NCBI GenBank assembly: GCA_964510525.1 | Contig: CAZECE010000042.1 | Location: 62,001 to 126,000, forward strand | Source: CAZECE01 sp964510525 | Lineage (GTDB): Bacteria; Pseudomonadota; Gammaproteobacteria; Pseudomonadales; JANQJO01 | Length of the DNA: 64,000 bases | Direction: 5' to 3' | Part shown: in pieces, positions 17,595 through 25,904 of the stretch | Layout of the letters: each line of letters opens with the position of its first letter | How positions within the stretch are numbered: position 1 is the stretch's first letter | Position numbers and translations under genes: made by a program | The notes under the pieces: model-generated | Told to the model about the DNA's origin: nothing | The model's database searches: none | Seen by the model: only the letters and a program-made list of their open reading frames with translations

Positions 17595-17759
17595 CATGGC
17601 ATATAAACGCTGGACCTCAAAATGTAGGAGCGGAAATCGTACGGACTGATCGAGTTCTCGTCAAGCTGTATTTGCGTGAATCTGGGTGATTAAGGTTAAC
17701 AATTGGCTGTGTTGGTGGTTAAATTCATTTTTTTAAACGGATGTCGCAGGTTGAAAAGT

Positions 17760-19031
17760 ATGCAGTGGATGATGGGTAAAGTAGGGCAGCGGTTTTTGCG
17801 TCCTGCCGCAGTTGGGGCTGGATTGGGGGGTGTCTATGCGGCTTCTTCAGGTGATTCAAATGTCAGTGGTTCAAACAAGCGTTTGGAGGCGGCTTCTTTT
17901 CATCAGGTGCCTAAAGAGACGCTTAATTTGGATCGTCTAGGTGCGACTGGGGTAACACGGTCCCATTTAAAACAGGCAACGGTTTCTGAGCGATTACATC
18001 AGGTGGAGATCGTTGTTTTTACGGGAGGAGGGGATAACCGGTTGGCACGAGGGTTCGTCAATGAGCTTAAAGCTATCATGCCGGGTGTCGAGATTCGTGA
18101 GGGGAGATGTACGGTTGGTAAATTCAGTGATGGTGAAACTCAAATCCATGTTCATGAAAGTTTGCGCAGCCCAGTGGTTGATCCTCATCAAAAAAAAATT
18201 CCGTTTATCTTTCAAGAGCTGTCCCCGAACCCCAATGATCGATTGGCCGAATTAGAGCTTATGGCGGATGGTATTCGTCGCTCGGGTGGGGAAAATATAA
18301 CGGCGATTACCCCTTATTTTGCTTATGGGCGGGCAGATCGTCGTCCGGCTTCAGCCAAGGTGCCGATCAGCGCGCAAGTCATTGCCAATAGAATTTCCAA
18401 TGTTGGTATCAAGCATTTATACACCGTTGATGTGCATGCGCCTCAAATCGAAGGTTTTTTCCCAAAAGAAACTCGTTTTGAAGACCTTTATGCCAGTAAA
18501 GTGCTTTTTAGGCATCTTAAAAACAAGATGCTTGGCAAGCAATTATCGTTAGACTCTACCGTGATCGTTTCCCCTGATTTGGGCGGTGGGCAAAGGGCGC
18601 GTAAGGGGTACGCTGAGCCGTTGAATTTGGATTTGGTGCAACTTGAGAAAAGGCGTCCTGGCCCAAATGTGGCGGAAGTGTTGAATATTATCGGTGACCC
18701 TGACGAGAAAGATTGTGTGATTGTTGATGATTTATCGGATACATCGGGTACCTTGATAAAAGCGGCTGAGGCCTTAAAGGCAGCAGGGGCACGATCCGTT
18801 CATGTGCTTTTTACTCATCCTGTGTTGTCGGGTCCCGCCATTGAGCGTCTAGCGTCGGCACCTATTGAGACTCTCGTGTTTACGGACACCATCCCGTTGT
18901 CAGAAGCGGCTAAGTCAAACCAGCAATTTATGGATAAAGTGGAAGTGGTGAGTGTCGCTCCTTTAATTGCTGAGGCGGTCATGCGCTCGCTCACCGGGCG
19001 TTCAATCAGTGCGATGTATAAGCGCGATTGA
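17760..19031 (+). CDS. Divergent ribose-phosphate pyrophosphokinase (Prs) paralog with N-terminal extension
   Basis: This is a second Prs-type protein beside the housekeeping copy at 39415-40377. From about residue 80 it carries the Prs fold: GKFSDGETQIHVHE, YFAYGRADRR, VPISAQVIANRI, VDVHAPQIEGFF, KRRPGPN, and the PRPP-loop VDDLSDTSGT. Catalytic residues look intact, but the ATP-loop Gln of YARQDRR is Ala here, which could alter nucleotide choice. About 80 N-terminal residues (Gly/Ala-rich, FLRPAAVGAGLGGVYAA) have no counterpart. The start is uncertain: ATG 17760, or the in-frame TTG 17703 with AAGG upstream. It is followed by the papain-like gene after 57 bp, probably one unit. Product could be PRPP or a related pyrophosphoryl sugar. 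Confidence 0.8.
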   Translation: MQWMMGKVGQRFLRPAAVGAGLGGVYAASSGDSNVSGSNKRLEAASFHQVPKETLNLDRLGATGVTRSHLKQATVSERLHQVEIVVFTGGGDNRLARGFVNELKAIMPGVEIREGRCTVGKFSDGETQIHVHESLRSPVVDPHQKKIPFIFQELSPNPNDRLAELELMADGIRRSGGENITAITPYFAYGRADRRPASAKVPISAQVIANRISNVGIKHLYTVDVHAPQIEGFFPKETRFEDLYASKVLFRHLKNKMLGKQLSLDSTVIVSPDLGGGQRARKGYAEPLNLDLVQLEKRRPGPNVAEVLNIIGDPDEKDCVIVDDLSDTSGTLIKAAEALKAAGARSVHVLFTHPVLSGPAIERLASAPIETLVFTDTIPLSEAAKSNQQFMDKVEVVSVAPLIAEAVMRSLTGRSISAMYKRD

Positions 19032-19088
19032 TGGGGGCTGGTTTTGTTTCATTAATAAAGGCATAGCAATTTAGGTGTAATCAGTAAA

Positions 19089-20222
19089 GTGTTTAACAAT
19101 GTGTTTTCTTTAGGGCTGCGACAAGGGGTGAGGGCTGAAGTGTGTGCTGCGGCCTCAATAATTTTGTTTGATAGACGCGAGCCTGTTGTCAATGAACCTC
19201 TGTTATTGATAAAAAAAACGGCTTTATCACAGAAGAAAATCATTCACTTTTCCGACATGCGAAAAGGGGATCTTATTGTCAGGCAGGATAAAATTCTCTC
19301 GAATGCCAGCAGTGACCACTTAATGATTTTTGCCGGTGGTCAAAAGCCGATTATTCATGCCAAGGTCGATGGTCGGGTGCGCGGTGTGATTCGCCAATCG
19401 TGGAATACGATGGTGAAAGCTGAGAAGGAAGACCCTGTTAAGCACGTGGTTTATCGGATAACAGACAGCGTGTTGGCTAGGGAGATGCTTCGATTCGCTG
19501 TGGTGTTTTCCTTAGAAACGCATTCTGAACAGTTTAATCAATTAGTACGTTTCAGTAATCAACATGGCTTGAGGGTTGATGATCATAGTGTTGTTCTCCC
19601 GACGGCCTACTCGGTAAAGAAGTTGGCTATCGCGAGAAGATATACGGAGCAAACTGCGATTCCAGGGTTTCCTGAATCCAAAAAGGTTGGCGTGTTTAGA
19701 GCGTTAAAGTCGTTGGTAAGAGCGGAGGGGGATCATGCGAAACGTGTTTTTGGTACTAGAGTGTTGTCTTCGAAAGGTACCACCTGTTCTGAGTTTGTGT
19801 TGCTTTGTTTGCAAGGGGCTGTCTTGAAACGTTTTTTGCAACAACACGGTTGCAATGTTCCTGAATGTATTGAGTCTGCACTAGGTCATTCAGGTGTGTC
19901 TTCTAAGCGTCAGCCTAAAATAGTGTCGAAGGATTTGGTGGCTGCTGACACAGGCTTGGTGATCAATCCGCGACTTAATGTGCAGCTTAAAGAGCTGATC
20001 GTGTTTTTGGAGCAGCTGATAAAATTAAAGGGGTTTGATGAAACATTTAATGGTTTGGATATGGATCCTAGAGAGGCGACGGTTCGATCTCTCATTCGCC
20101 TGATGTTGTTTCATCAACGGGTGTGTTATGTGGGGGAGTTGGAGGTTCACTCAGAGCCTGAGGATCGCGCCCCAAAATCGTCAGAAAGCCATCCTCATCC
20201 AAATACCCGATATCTTCCGTGA
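19089..20222 (+). CDS. Putative permuted papain-like (YiiX/NlpC-P60 type) protein
   Basis: Not a family I can name exactly. Two segments fit the permuted NlpC/P60 fold, in which the His precedes the Cys. Near residues 56-90 FSDMRKGDLIVRQ leads to DHLMIFAGGQKPIIHAK. Near residue 235 TTCSEFVLLCLQ resembles the catalytic Cys motif of YiiX-like enzymes. Such proteins are amidases or acyl-/peptidyl-hydrolases. The start is GTG with AGGTG 11 bases upstream. The last 131 bp run antisense through the 3' end of the Aas-like gene, so the C-terminal tail (about residues 360-377, EPEDRAPKSSESHPHP) is probably accidental. No signal peptide is seen. It forms a pair with the Prs paralog. Confidence 0.55.
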   Translation: MFNNVFSLGLRQGVRAEVCAAASIILFDRREPVVNEPLLLIKKTALSQKKIIHFSDMRKGDLIVRQDKILSNASSDHLMIFAGGQKPIIHAKVDGRVRGVIRQSWNTMVKAEKEDPVKHVVYRITDSVLAREMLRFAVVFSLETHSEQFNQLVRFSNQHGLRVDDHSVVLPTAYSVKKLAIARRYTEQTAIPGFPESKKVGVFRALKSLVRAEGDHAKRVFGTRVLSSKGTTCSEFVLLCLQGAVLKRFLQQHGCNVPECIESALGHSGVSSKRQPKIVSKDLVAADTGLVINPRLNVQLKELIVFLEQLIKLKGFDETFNGLDMDPREATVRSLIRLMLFHQRVCYVGELEVHSEPEDRAPKSSESHPHPNTRYLP

Positions 20223-23200
20223 TAAACCATTGACGGCCATCCAGCATGACGGTTGGCTGGGTTTGAGTTGAATTCTGGGTTTGCGGTGGATTTACGTACC
20301 CGAGCATAATTTGGGTCCCGCCTATTAAAATGACCCCGGCCTCACCGGTGTTTTTTTCGGCTTGAGTAATTGGATCGATGATCTTAAAGCTGGTGCCGGG
20401 TAGCGGCATGCCGACGGTGCCTTTTTTGCCGCCCAATTGCACCTTCCAGGTACGGGTATCCAGGGCATCTGGCAGATTGACGCTGGCGATCGGTGTGGTC
20501 TCTGTGGTGCCATAGCCTTCCATGATGGGTTTGTTAAATTTTTGCTCGAAGGCTTGGCGAGTATTGTCGGTGAGCTTGTGGCCGCCTGAAATCACCAGGC
20601 GTAACGGCTGCAGCATTAAGGGGTGAATGCGTTCTTCGCGTGCAAGTTTGTCCAGCATCGCGGGTGTGGAGCACAGCAGGGTCGTATTGTTTTGTGTGAC
20701 TCGTTTGGCTAAGCCTTCTCCATCCATGGGGTCGGGGTGGCAGACAATGGGTAGGCCGCAGAGCAGGGGCATGAATTGATTGACCGTCATTGCATAAGCA
20801 TGAAAACTGGGCAATGCCGCCATTGTGATGTCCTGTTCTTGCAGGTTCAATACATCGGAGGCTTGTTTGGCGTTGGCCATGATATTTCGGTGGCTTAATC
20901 GAATGGCTTTGGGTAAATCGGTGGTGCCACTGGAAAATACCAGAGTAGCGCAGTCGTTGGCGTGTTTGGCGCGATTGAAGAGCACATTCAGAACCGCTGA
21001 CGGGGTGAGTGTGACGGCTATTTTCATCCACCGTTGTGTTTGTGGTGTGAACTTGGTTTGAAAGTGGTCCAGTATCACCCATTGCACATCCAGTTGATCG
21101 AGTGGATAGCCTTGTTCCAGTAGCGTGTTAAAAAAAGCTTGAGTGGTACAGAGGTTTTTGAGTTGGGTGCTTTGAATGGTGTGTTTGAAGGCTTTAAAGC
21201 CATAGGTGTAATTTAAGTTGGTGATGGTTTTGCCGGCAAATAAGGCGGCCATGTTGGCTGTCATCTGGGTTGAGCTGGTGGGTAATACGAAGCCCAGCAA
21301 AGAATCCTTGACGGTGCTCCTTATCTGTCGAGACAGCCATAAACTTTGCGCTAACATCGCGCGATTTGAAATTTTGGTCGTATGGTTGGTTTCTGAATGT
21401 GTGGCTTCCAAGGTTGCGGTTTTACTTAAAGCGCCTTTGGCTGTTTTGAGCCAGGCCGCGGGTAGAGTATCAAGAGAGTGGGCGTATTGCTCCCAAGCAT
21501 CGATTGAGAGATCAAACACTTGTTGTTTTAAGCGATCCGGTGGGGTGTCTTTGGGAACGGGCTGGCCGAAGGTAACCACCAAGTCGCGGGTAATCCCGGC
21601 TTGGTTTAACGATTGAGTGTGAGTCGAGGCTCTGGAAAATTGGCTGCCCCACAAGCCTCGAAGGTAAAAAGGCACAATTTGCACGGGGGCTGAAACCTTT
21701 TCAGTGGCTCTGAGGTAACCATGCCGAAATTCGGCTAAATGTCCGGTGCGGCTGATTTTTCCTTCGGGAAATAAACACACGGCTTCCCCGTTTTCCAGTA
21801 AGGCCGTGATGTCGTCAATCGCTTTTTGGCTGTTTGGGCCTTGCTCGATTGGAATACAACCCATCAGTCTCAGAAAACCGTTGAGATACCAGCGGTCGTA
21901 AATGGATTTAATCATCACAAAGCGAATGGGTCTGGGGCAGGCAATTTGCAAAATAGCCCAATCGATCCAGCTGATGTGGTTGCCAAGGAATAAAACCGGG
22001 CCTTTTTCTGGGATGTGCTCAACGCCTTGGGTATTGACTCTGTAATGCTGTGTGAGTAACGCGGTAAAGACAAAACGGATCAAGCTTTGAGGGATGCGAT
22101 ACACGGTATACAAGCAACCAACGCAGGCGACAATGGCAATAAAGTACAGCAGCCATAACGTATTAATGTTAAGAAGAGCGAGTACTACTGTCAGTGTTAG
22201 AAAAGCCAGCATGGCTAACGTTTGTATCCAGTTGGTGAGTGCTATGATGCTGCCTCGCTCACTGTCGCTGGCGTTAAATTGAATCAGGGCATTCAGTGGT
22301 ACGATAAATAGGCTGCCAGCCACGCCAATCAAAAAGAAGGTGAATGCTTGGGTGGCGGTATCAATAGCGTTGGGCAGCCAAAACAAACCTAATGTCACGC
22401 CAAGTGCGCCTAATGGAATCAGCCCGGTTTCGATGTGAGAGCGTGACCACCGACCGGCCAATACGGCGCCTATCGCAATGCCTATGCCGCTGGCAGCCAT
22501 GGCGCCTTGGATGGCCATTGTGTTGGTGATGCCAAATTGACTTTTGGCGTGCGCAGGGAAGGCGGCGAGCATGACTTGCCCAACCGACCAAAAAACAGAG
22601 AGTCCAATGATGGACAAACGAATGGTCTGGTGTTGGCTGAAAATGTGCAGTTTATCGCGCATCAATTGACCGCGTTTATAGGCTTTCCAATCGAACCTGG
22701 TTTTTTTAGGAGGGGACTCTAATGTGGGTAAACGATAAATCAGTGCCAGTTCAATCACACTGTTAAAGATCAAAAACCAACCGACTGGTGCGATCCCTCG
22801 AATAACATCGCTTTCTTGTGCCCAGTTGGCATCAAACCGGCTTTCAAAAAACCAGGAGAACAGCCCTGTTGCGGCGAGAATTGCGGTGATGCTTGCACTC
22901 TGCGCTAAGCCATTGGCTTGAGCTAGGTTGTCCTTGCCAAATAGGGGGGCTAAATAGCTCAGTTTGGCGGGGCCGTAAAAAGCCGATTGAATGGCAAGCA
23001 CTAACGTGAGTGAGAAGGCGGCCCAAAACCAGCCTTGGTAATAACAATAAGTAATGCACAAGGCGGTGCCAAAAGCGACCCAGCCGGTGAAACGCATGAC
23101 GTGGTTTTTGGGGGATTGGTCAGAGATAAAGCCTGCTGGGGACATTAAGAGGACAAAAGGCAGCAAGATAAGCGCGTTTACGATTGCGGTTAAGATGACT

Positions 23201-23331
23201 TGTGTTTGATCATCGTAGATTTTAAAAATGGTGTTCTGGATGATGATCTTATGGCCAACGTCAATCAGAGCGTTTAAAAAGATCACGGTTAGAAAGGCGA
23301 TGGCGCCATGCGTTTTGAGTAGTTTATTCAT
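20092..23331 (-). CDS. LplT-Aas type fusion: MFS transporter, acyltransferase and acyl-ACP synthetase, C-terminally truncated
   Basis: This 1079-residue fusion has three parts. An MFS lysophospholipid transporter-like module covers about 1-410. A PlsC-type acyltransferase follows with HISWID (HX4D) and FPEGKISR, about 430-620. An AMP-forming synthetase comes last, with LVFSSGTTDLPKAI and YGTTETTPIA. Together they would flip and re-acylate lysophosphatidylethanolamine. The synthetase ends just after TEDIGYLDEDGFLTILGRD; the C-terminal subdomain with the catalytic Lys is missing, replaced by a short Pro-rich tail. The loss coincides with the convergent papain-like gene. The transporter and acyltransferase parts look intact; full activity is doubtful. 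Confidence 0.85.
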   Translation of the reverse strand: MNKLLKTHGAIAFLTVIFLNALIDVGHKIIIQNTIFKIYDDQTQVILTAIVNALILLPFVLLMSPAGFISDQSPKNHVMRFTGWVAFGTALCITYCYYQGWFWAAFSLTLVLAIQSAFYGPAKLSYLAPLFGKDNLAQANGLAQSASITAILAATGLFSWFFESRFDANWAQESDVIRGIAPVGWFLIFNSVIELALIYRLPTLESPPKKTRFDWKAYKRGQLMRDKLHIFSQHQTIRLSIIGLSVFWSVGQVMLAAFPAHAKSQFGITNTMAIQGAMAASGIGIAIGAVLAGRWSRSHIETGLIPLGALGVTLGLFWLPNAIDTATQAFTFFLIGVAGSLFIVPLNALIQFNASDSERGSIIALTNWIQTLAMLAFLTLTVVLALLNINTLWLLYFIAIVACVGCLYTVYRIPQSLIRFVFTALLTQHYRVNTQGVEHIPEKGPVLFLGNHISWIDWAILQIACPRPIRFVMIKSIYDRWYLNGFLRLMGCIPIEQGPNSQKAIDDITALLENGEAVCLFPEGKISRTGHLAEFRHGYLRATEKVSAPVQIVPFYLRGLWGSQFSRASTHTQSLNQAGITRDLVVTFGQPVPKDTPPDRLKQQVFDLSIDAWEQYAHSLDTLPAAWLKTAKGALSKTATLEATHSETNHTTKISNRAMLAQSLWLSRQIRSTVKDSLLGFVLPTSSTQMTANMAALFAGKTITNLNYTYGFKAFKHTIQSTQLKNLCTTQAFFNTLLEQGYPLDQLDVQWVILDHFQTKFTPQTQRWMKIAVTLTPSAVLNVLFNRAKHANDCATLVFSSGTTDLPKAIRLSHRNIMANAKQASDVLNLQEQDITMAALPSFHAYAMTVNQFMPLLCGLPIVCHPDPMDGEGLAKRVTQNNTTLLCSTPAMLDKLAREERIHPLMLQPLRLVISGGHKLTDNTRQAFEQKFNKPIMEGYGTTETTPIASVNLPDALDTRTWKVQLGGKKGTVGMPLPGTSFKIIDPITQAEKNTGEAGVILIGGTQIMLGYVNPPQTQNSTQTQPTVMLDGRQWFITEDIGYLDEDGFLTILGRDPQALSEPPTPPHNTPVDETTSGE

Positions 23332-23424
23332 AGCTGTCTCGTAATCATCGACAATATGTCATAAGGCTGTGTTAAAATCCGCGACGTTTTATACATTATA
23401 GATTGATAGAGCAGGGAGATTCTG

Positions 23425-23994
23425 TTGCAAAGGACCATTTATTCGACGCCGATTGTAAAACACTTTTTTTACTTTGTGTCTTTGATTAGCTTAAAGCTCG
23501 CTGGTTGGAAAGTGGAAGGGCGTCCCCCTGAGGAAAAAAAATACGTGCTGATTGCGGTGCCCCATACCACGAATTGGGATTTCCCGATCACCTTGGCCTT
23601 GGCGTTTTTGTTTAATATGAAAATCTACTGGCTGGGTAAGGCTTCACTGTTTAAGTGGGGGCTGGGCCCGATTATGCGTTGGTTGGGGGGCATTCCTGTT
23701 GAGCGTTCTTCTTCGAATAATCTCGTTCAAAAAATGATTGATGCTTACAATGCAGCTGAAGAAATGGTTGTGACAGTATCAGCGGAAGGTACGCGAGCTA
23801 AGGTGAATCGTTGGAAAACCGGGTTTTATTATATTGCTCAAGGAGCAAAAGTGCCGATTGCTCGAGGGTTCTTGGATTACAAACGTAAAATCGGTGGCTT
23901 TGGGCCGACGTTTTATCCAACCGGTGATTTCCAATTGGATATGGCGAACATCAAGGAATTTTACATCAAAAAATTTGGCCCCAGTGTGGCTTAA
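23425..23994 (+). CDS. Small PlsC-like acyltransferase
   Basis: This 189-residue lysophospholipid acyltransferase-family protein has motif I HTTNWD (HX4D, about 49-54), motif II GGIPVERS (about 91) and motif III SAEGTRAK (about 120). It is a compact COG0204-like form. The substrate is unknown. It starts with TTG: CAGGGAG lies eight bases upstream and no nearby ATG is in frame. It is divergent from the Aas-like gene, with 93 bp between them; both act on acyl-lipids, so a shared membrane role is plausible. Confidence 0.82.
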   Translation: MQRTIYSTPIVKHFFYFVSLISLKLAGWKVEGRPPEEKKYVLIAVPHTTNWDFPITLALAFLFNMKIYWLGKASLFKWGLGPIMRWLGGIPVERSSSNNLVQKMIDAYNAAEEMVVTVSAEGTRAKVNRWKTGFYYIAQGAKVPIARGFLDYKRKIGGFGPTFYPTGDFQLDMANIKEFYIKKFGPSVA

Positions 23995-24046
23995 TGCCGC
24001 GTGGTGCGATTTGGTGTCGTCATTTTTGTTCAAGGATTGAAAATTT

Positions 24047-25891
24047 TTGCAGCGGACGCCCCCATACGATTCCCCTGAAGACGTTCTGCAACATGTGTAC
24101 GGTTATGATCATTTTCGTGGTCAGCAACGAGAGATCATAGACTCTGCTGTTAATGGGCAAGATGTCTTGGTATTGATGCCCACGGGGGGCGGTAAATCGT
24201 TGTGTTATCAAATCCCCATGTTGCTCGGCCAAGGCATGGGCCTGGTAGTCTCACCCCTGATTGCGTTGATGCAAGATCAAGTCTCTGCGTTGCAACAATT
24301 GGGTGTTCGAGCGGCTTTTTTAAATTCAACGTTATCGGCAGAAGAAAAACGCCGTATTGCGTCTGATCTGTATGCGGGTGAGATGGATGTGCTCTACATT
24401 GCGCCCGAACGACTCCTGCAACCCAATACACTCAGTTGGATTCAACAATTTGATATTTCACTGATTGCCATTGATGAAGCCCATTGTGTGTCGCAGTGGG
24501 GGCATGATTTTCGTCAAGATTATTTGCAATTATATCAACTTAAAGACGCTTTTCCTGGTGTGTCTCGAATGGCGTTAACCGCCACGGCAACCCCGCGTTC
24601 ACAGCAAGAGATTGTGCATAATCTGCAACTGGATAATCCGAAGAAATTCGTTAGCAGTTTTGACCGACCGAACATCCTATATAAAGTCGCCCCAAAAGAA
24701 GACGTTAAAAAACAGTTGATCCGTTTTGTAAAAAAATACAAAGGCTCCAGCGGTGTGGTTTATTGCTTGTCGCGCAAAAAAGTGGAAAGTTTTGCGGATT
24801 GGCTTCAGCAGCGCGGGTTTGTGGCCTTGCCCTATCATGCGGGGTTGCCCGCTAAAGTGCGTGCTGAAAACCAGGCTCGGTTTTTAAGAGAGGACGCTGT
24901 GATTATGGTGGCCACCGTTGCTTTTGGTATGGGGATCGATAAGCCCGATGTGCGCTTTGTGGTGCATTTGGATTTGCCCAGTAGTATGGAAGCGTACTAT
25001 CAAGAAACCGGTCGCGCAGGGCGAGATGGTGAACCTGCTGAAGCTTGGATGGTGTACGGTTTGAATGATGTGGTGCAGCGTTTTCAAATGGTCGAGCAAT
25101 CTCAGGCTGCGGATGAGTACAAGCGCAACGAGCGCGCTAAGCTGGATGCGTTGTTGGGCTGGTGTGAGGTCACGACTTGTCGACGTATTGAGTTGTTGCG
25201 CTATTTTGGCGAGGTCTTGGAGACTCCTTGTGGCAACTGTGATACCTGTCTGCAGTCGCCTACTACTTGGGATGCGACCGAAGCGGCGCAAAAGTTATTG
25301 TCTTGTGTCTATCGCACTGGGCAGCGCTTTGGTGCGGGGCATGTGATTGATGTGTTGCGCGGTAAAGTCAGTGAACGCATGACGCAATTGGGGCATGACA
25401 CCTTGTCCACATACGGCATTGGTAAAATCCTGACGCAAGATCAATGGCGTTCGATCGTACGTCAGTTGATGGTGCGAGGGTTTATTTTTTCTGATCCTGA
25501 ACGTTATGGGGCATTGATATTAACCGAGTCGTCCAGAGCGTTATTAAAAGGTGAGTTTGATTTGCTGTTGCGTGAAGATGTGGCTGAGGCAAAAACAGCG
25601 CATAACTCCTCTCAAGGTTGGCGGCGGGGCGATCGTATGTCTGAAGATCGCAGTCGGGTTGCGGATGAGGATCGAGCGCTGTGGAATGCGTTAAGAGCTT
25701 GCCGTAAAGAGTTGGCGGATGAGCAGGGCATTCCACCTTATATGGTGTTTCATGATGCGACGCTGATGGAGATTATGGAGCAACAACCGACTAAAGATTA
25801 TGAGTTGTTGCACATTAATGGCGTGGGTGAGGCGAAGTTAGAGCGCTTTGGTGATGCCTTTTTAGAAGTGGTGAAGCAATACGTACGTTAG
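24047..25891 (+). CDS. recQ: ATP-dependent DNA helicase RecQ
   Basis: This is a 3'-5' helicase of recombination and fork repair. Motifs in order: Walker A PTGGGKSLCYQIP (about 45), IDEAHCVSQWGHDFRQDY (about 143), motif III ALTATAT, motif VI QETGRAGRDG, the zinc-binding cysteines CRRIELLRYFGE and CGNCDTC (about 385-410), winged helix, and a C-terminal HRDC domain. At 614 residues it is full length. The start is TTG with CAAGGA ten bases upstream; no better ATG precedes the first helicase motif. Confidence 0.95.
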   Translation: MQRTPPYDSPEDVLQHVYGYDHFRGQQREIIDSAVNGQDVLVLMPTGGGKSLCYQIPMLLGQGMGLVVSPLIALMQDQVSALQQLGVRAAFLNSTLSAEEKRRIASDLYAGEMDVLYIAPERLLQPNTLSWIQQFDISLIAIDEAHCVSQWGHDFRQDYLQLYQLKDAFPGVSRMALTATATPRSQQEIVHNLQLDNPKKFVSSFDRPNILYKVAPKEDVKKQLIRFVKKYKGSSGVVYCLSRKKVESFADWLQQRGFVALPYHAGLPAKVRAENQARFLREDAVIMVATVAFGMGIDKPDVRFVVHLDLPSSMEAYYQETGRAGRDGEPAEAWMVYGLNDVVQRFQMVEQSQAADEYKRNERAKLDALLGWCEVTTCRRIELLRYFGEVLETPCGNCDTCLQSPTTWDATEAAQKLLSCVYRTGQRFGAGHVIDVLRGKVSERMTQLGHDTLSTYGIGKILTQDQWRSIVRQLMVRGFIFSDPERYGALILTESSRALLKGEFDLLLREDVAEAKTAHNSSQGWRRGDRMSEDRSRVADEDRALWNALRACRKELADEQGIPPYMVFHDATLMEIMEQQPTKDYELLHINGVGEAKLERFGDAFLEVVKQYVR

Positions 25892-25904
25892 CTTGCGGAA
25901 GTTG

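Noticed and set aside
17477..20222. The Prs/papain-like pair as an integrative element inserted in tRNA-Met
   Set aside because: The pair lies on the 5' side of the tRNA, no integrase is present, and I saw no duplicated tRNA 3' end at the far side. Acquisition is supported only by the truncated neighbour.
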